Of a DNA stretch of 6,204 bases, positions 5,406 to 6,204 are shown one piece after another. The translations under genes were made by a program, and so were the position numbers. This DNA comes from Thiobacillus sp. GTDB lineage: Bacteria > Pseudomonadota > Gammaproteobacteria > Burkholderiales > Thiobacillaceae. The notes below the pieces were generated by a model. That model did not search any database. It worked only from the letters and a program-made list of their open reading frames with translations, and was not told where the DNA came from. The stretch is from NCBI GenBank assembly GCA_024710445.1, contig JANJUT010000131.1, forward strand, positions 1 through 6,204, given 5' to 3'. Numbering within the stretch: the stretch's first letter is position 1; each line of letters opens with the position of its first letter.

Positions 5406-6182
5406 TCAGGCTGAGCGCAAGCGGGCGGCGATTTCCTCGACCGACATGCGGGTGGTGTCGATGACCGGAATGGCGTGGAGGGCGTAGAAGCGTTCGGCGG
5501 CTACGAGTTCTTCGCGACATTGCGCGAGGCTGGCATAGCGGCTGTCGGGGTAGCGTGCCTGGCGGATGGCGGCCAGGCGTTCGGCCGACAGGGTCAGGCC
5601 GCGCAGACGGGGAAGCTGTGCCAGGAGTGGTTGCGGCAGGCTGCTTTGGGCAAGGTCTTCCGGTGTCAGCGGATAGTTGGCGACACGCAGGCCGTATTGC
5701 AGGGCGAGGTAGAGTGCGGTGGGGGTTTTGCCGACGCGCGACACGCCGATCAGGATGAGGTCGGCCTGATCGAGTCGTTGTGGCTGCAGGCCATCATCCA
5801 GTGCCAGACTGAAATTGACTGCGTCCATGCGCGATTCGTAGTTGTGCGCCATGCCATGGGTGCGGCCGCCGCTGGGCGTGGCTGCATGCCCCAGCGCGGT
5901 TTCCACTGCCGGGGAAAGCAGGTCAAAGACGTCGAACAGGCTGGGCGTGCTGTCGCGTAGCCGGTCACGCAGGGCAGGGTCGGTCAGCGTGGAAAACACC
6001 AGCGCATCGGGTGTGGTGGCAATCCGTTCAATAGCGGATTGCACCTTCTCGGAATTGTCGATGAACGGTAAGGTAATCAGGCTAAACTCAAAGGCAGGAA
6101 ACTGCGACAGCACGCTCTTCGCCACTGCTTCGACAGTGACGCCGGTGTGATCGGACACGCAGAATGCAATGCGATTTTTCAT
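5406..6182 (-). CDS. ppsR: PSRP, phosphoenolpyruvate synthase regulatory protein (kinase/pyrophosphorylase)
   Basis: A 258-residue member of the DUF299/PSRP family. The E. coli member inactivates PEP synthase (PpsA) by ADP-dependent phosphorylation of a Thr next to the catalytic His, and reactivates it by Pi-dependent dephosphorylation that releases pyrophosphate, thus controlling gluconeogenic flux from pyruvate. Visible signatures are the N-terminal FCVSDHTGVTVE (7-18), ITLPFID (36-42), the YESRMDAVNFSLALDDG segment (115-131), the P-loop GVSRVGKTP (146-154), YPDSRYAS (211-218) and the C-terminal IPVIDTTRMSVEEIA (237-251). Length is close to family norm. It acts in the cytosol. The ATG at 6182 matches the family start; no purine-rich ribosome binding site precedes it, while CATACT lies eight bases upstream as a possible -10, so the mRNA may be almost leaderless. 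ppsR is commonly divergent from ppsA, and a possible plus-strand start follows at 6194. Confidence 0.94.
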   Translation of the reverse strand: MKNRIAFCVSDHTGVTVEAVAKSVLSQFPAFEFSLITLPFIDNSEKVQSAIERIATTPDALVFSTLTDPALRDRLRDSTPSLFDVFDLLSPAVETALGHAATPSGGRTHGMAHNYESRMDAVNFSLALDDGLQPQRLDQADLILIGVSRVGKTPTALYLALQYGLRVANYPLTPEDLAQSSLPQPLLAQLPRLRGLTLSAERLAAIRQARYPDSRYASLAQCREELVAAERFYALHAIPVIDTTRMSVEEIAARLRSA

Positions 6183-6204
6183 GGAGAGTAAGTATGACGG
6201 CTTC
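6183..6204 (+). CDS. Possible start of a divergent gene, perhaps ppsA (cut by window edge)
   Basis: ATG at 6194 is preceded seven bases upstream by GGAG (6183-6186; the listed span includes this site), a good ribosome binding site. Only three full codons (M-T-A) and two more bases are visible, so the protein cannot be identified. Because ppsR and ppsA are divergent neighbours in E. coli and many other bacteria, ppsA is the natural guess, and a short Met-Thr start would be compatible. This is inference from gene order, not from protein sequence. Confidence 0.35.

Overview
This 6.2 kb window comes from a GC-rich Gram-negative chromosome, most likely a betaproteobacterium. The evidence is the combination of an E. 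coli-type YcaO, a PSRP-type phosphoenolpyruvate synthase regulator and a SenB-family (TIGR04348-like) glycosyltransferase. That assignment is inference; no 16S or other direct taxonomic marker is present. Genes are closely packed, and I see no tRNA, rRNA, CRISPR array, insertion sequence or long repeat. All family names rest on motifs and remembered family sequences, because no database search could be run.

Layout from left to right. (1) Minus strand, 2331 to 1: ycaO, followed 21 bases later by a RIO1-family kinase gene whose 3' end runs off the left edge. The two look like an operon. (2) Plus strand, about 2446-3114: a secreted or periplasmic TPR protein, divergent from ycaO across a roughly 114-base gap. 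(3) Minus strand, 4078-3119: a SenB-like glycosyltransferase, tail to tail with the TPR gene with only 4 bases between the stop codons. (4) Plus strand, 4123-4902: a SpoU/TrmH-family RNA ribose methyltransferase, divergent from senB across 44 bases. (5) Minus strand, 5198-4926: a 90-residue protein I do not recognise. (6) A gap of about 200 bases with one weak hairpin. (7) Minus strand, 6182-5406: PSRP (ppsR), the kinase/pyrophosphorylase that switches PEP synthase off and on. At the right edge a possible plus-strand start codon with a good ribosome binding site lies only 11 bases from the ppsR start; by synteny it could be ppsA.

Themes. YcaO (known to assist RimO in methylthiolating ribosomal protein S12), the RIO kinase (a small-subunit maturation factor in archaea and eukaryotes) and the TrmH-family methyltransferase all point to ribosome or RNA modification. 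The SenB-like gene points to selenosugar or another unusual sugar chemistry, but no SenA or SenC/SelD partner is visible here. The most interesting items are the ycaO-RIO pairing, the orphan senB and the unrecognised 90-residue protein.
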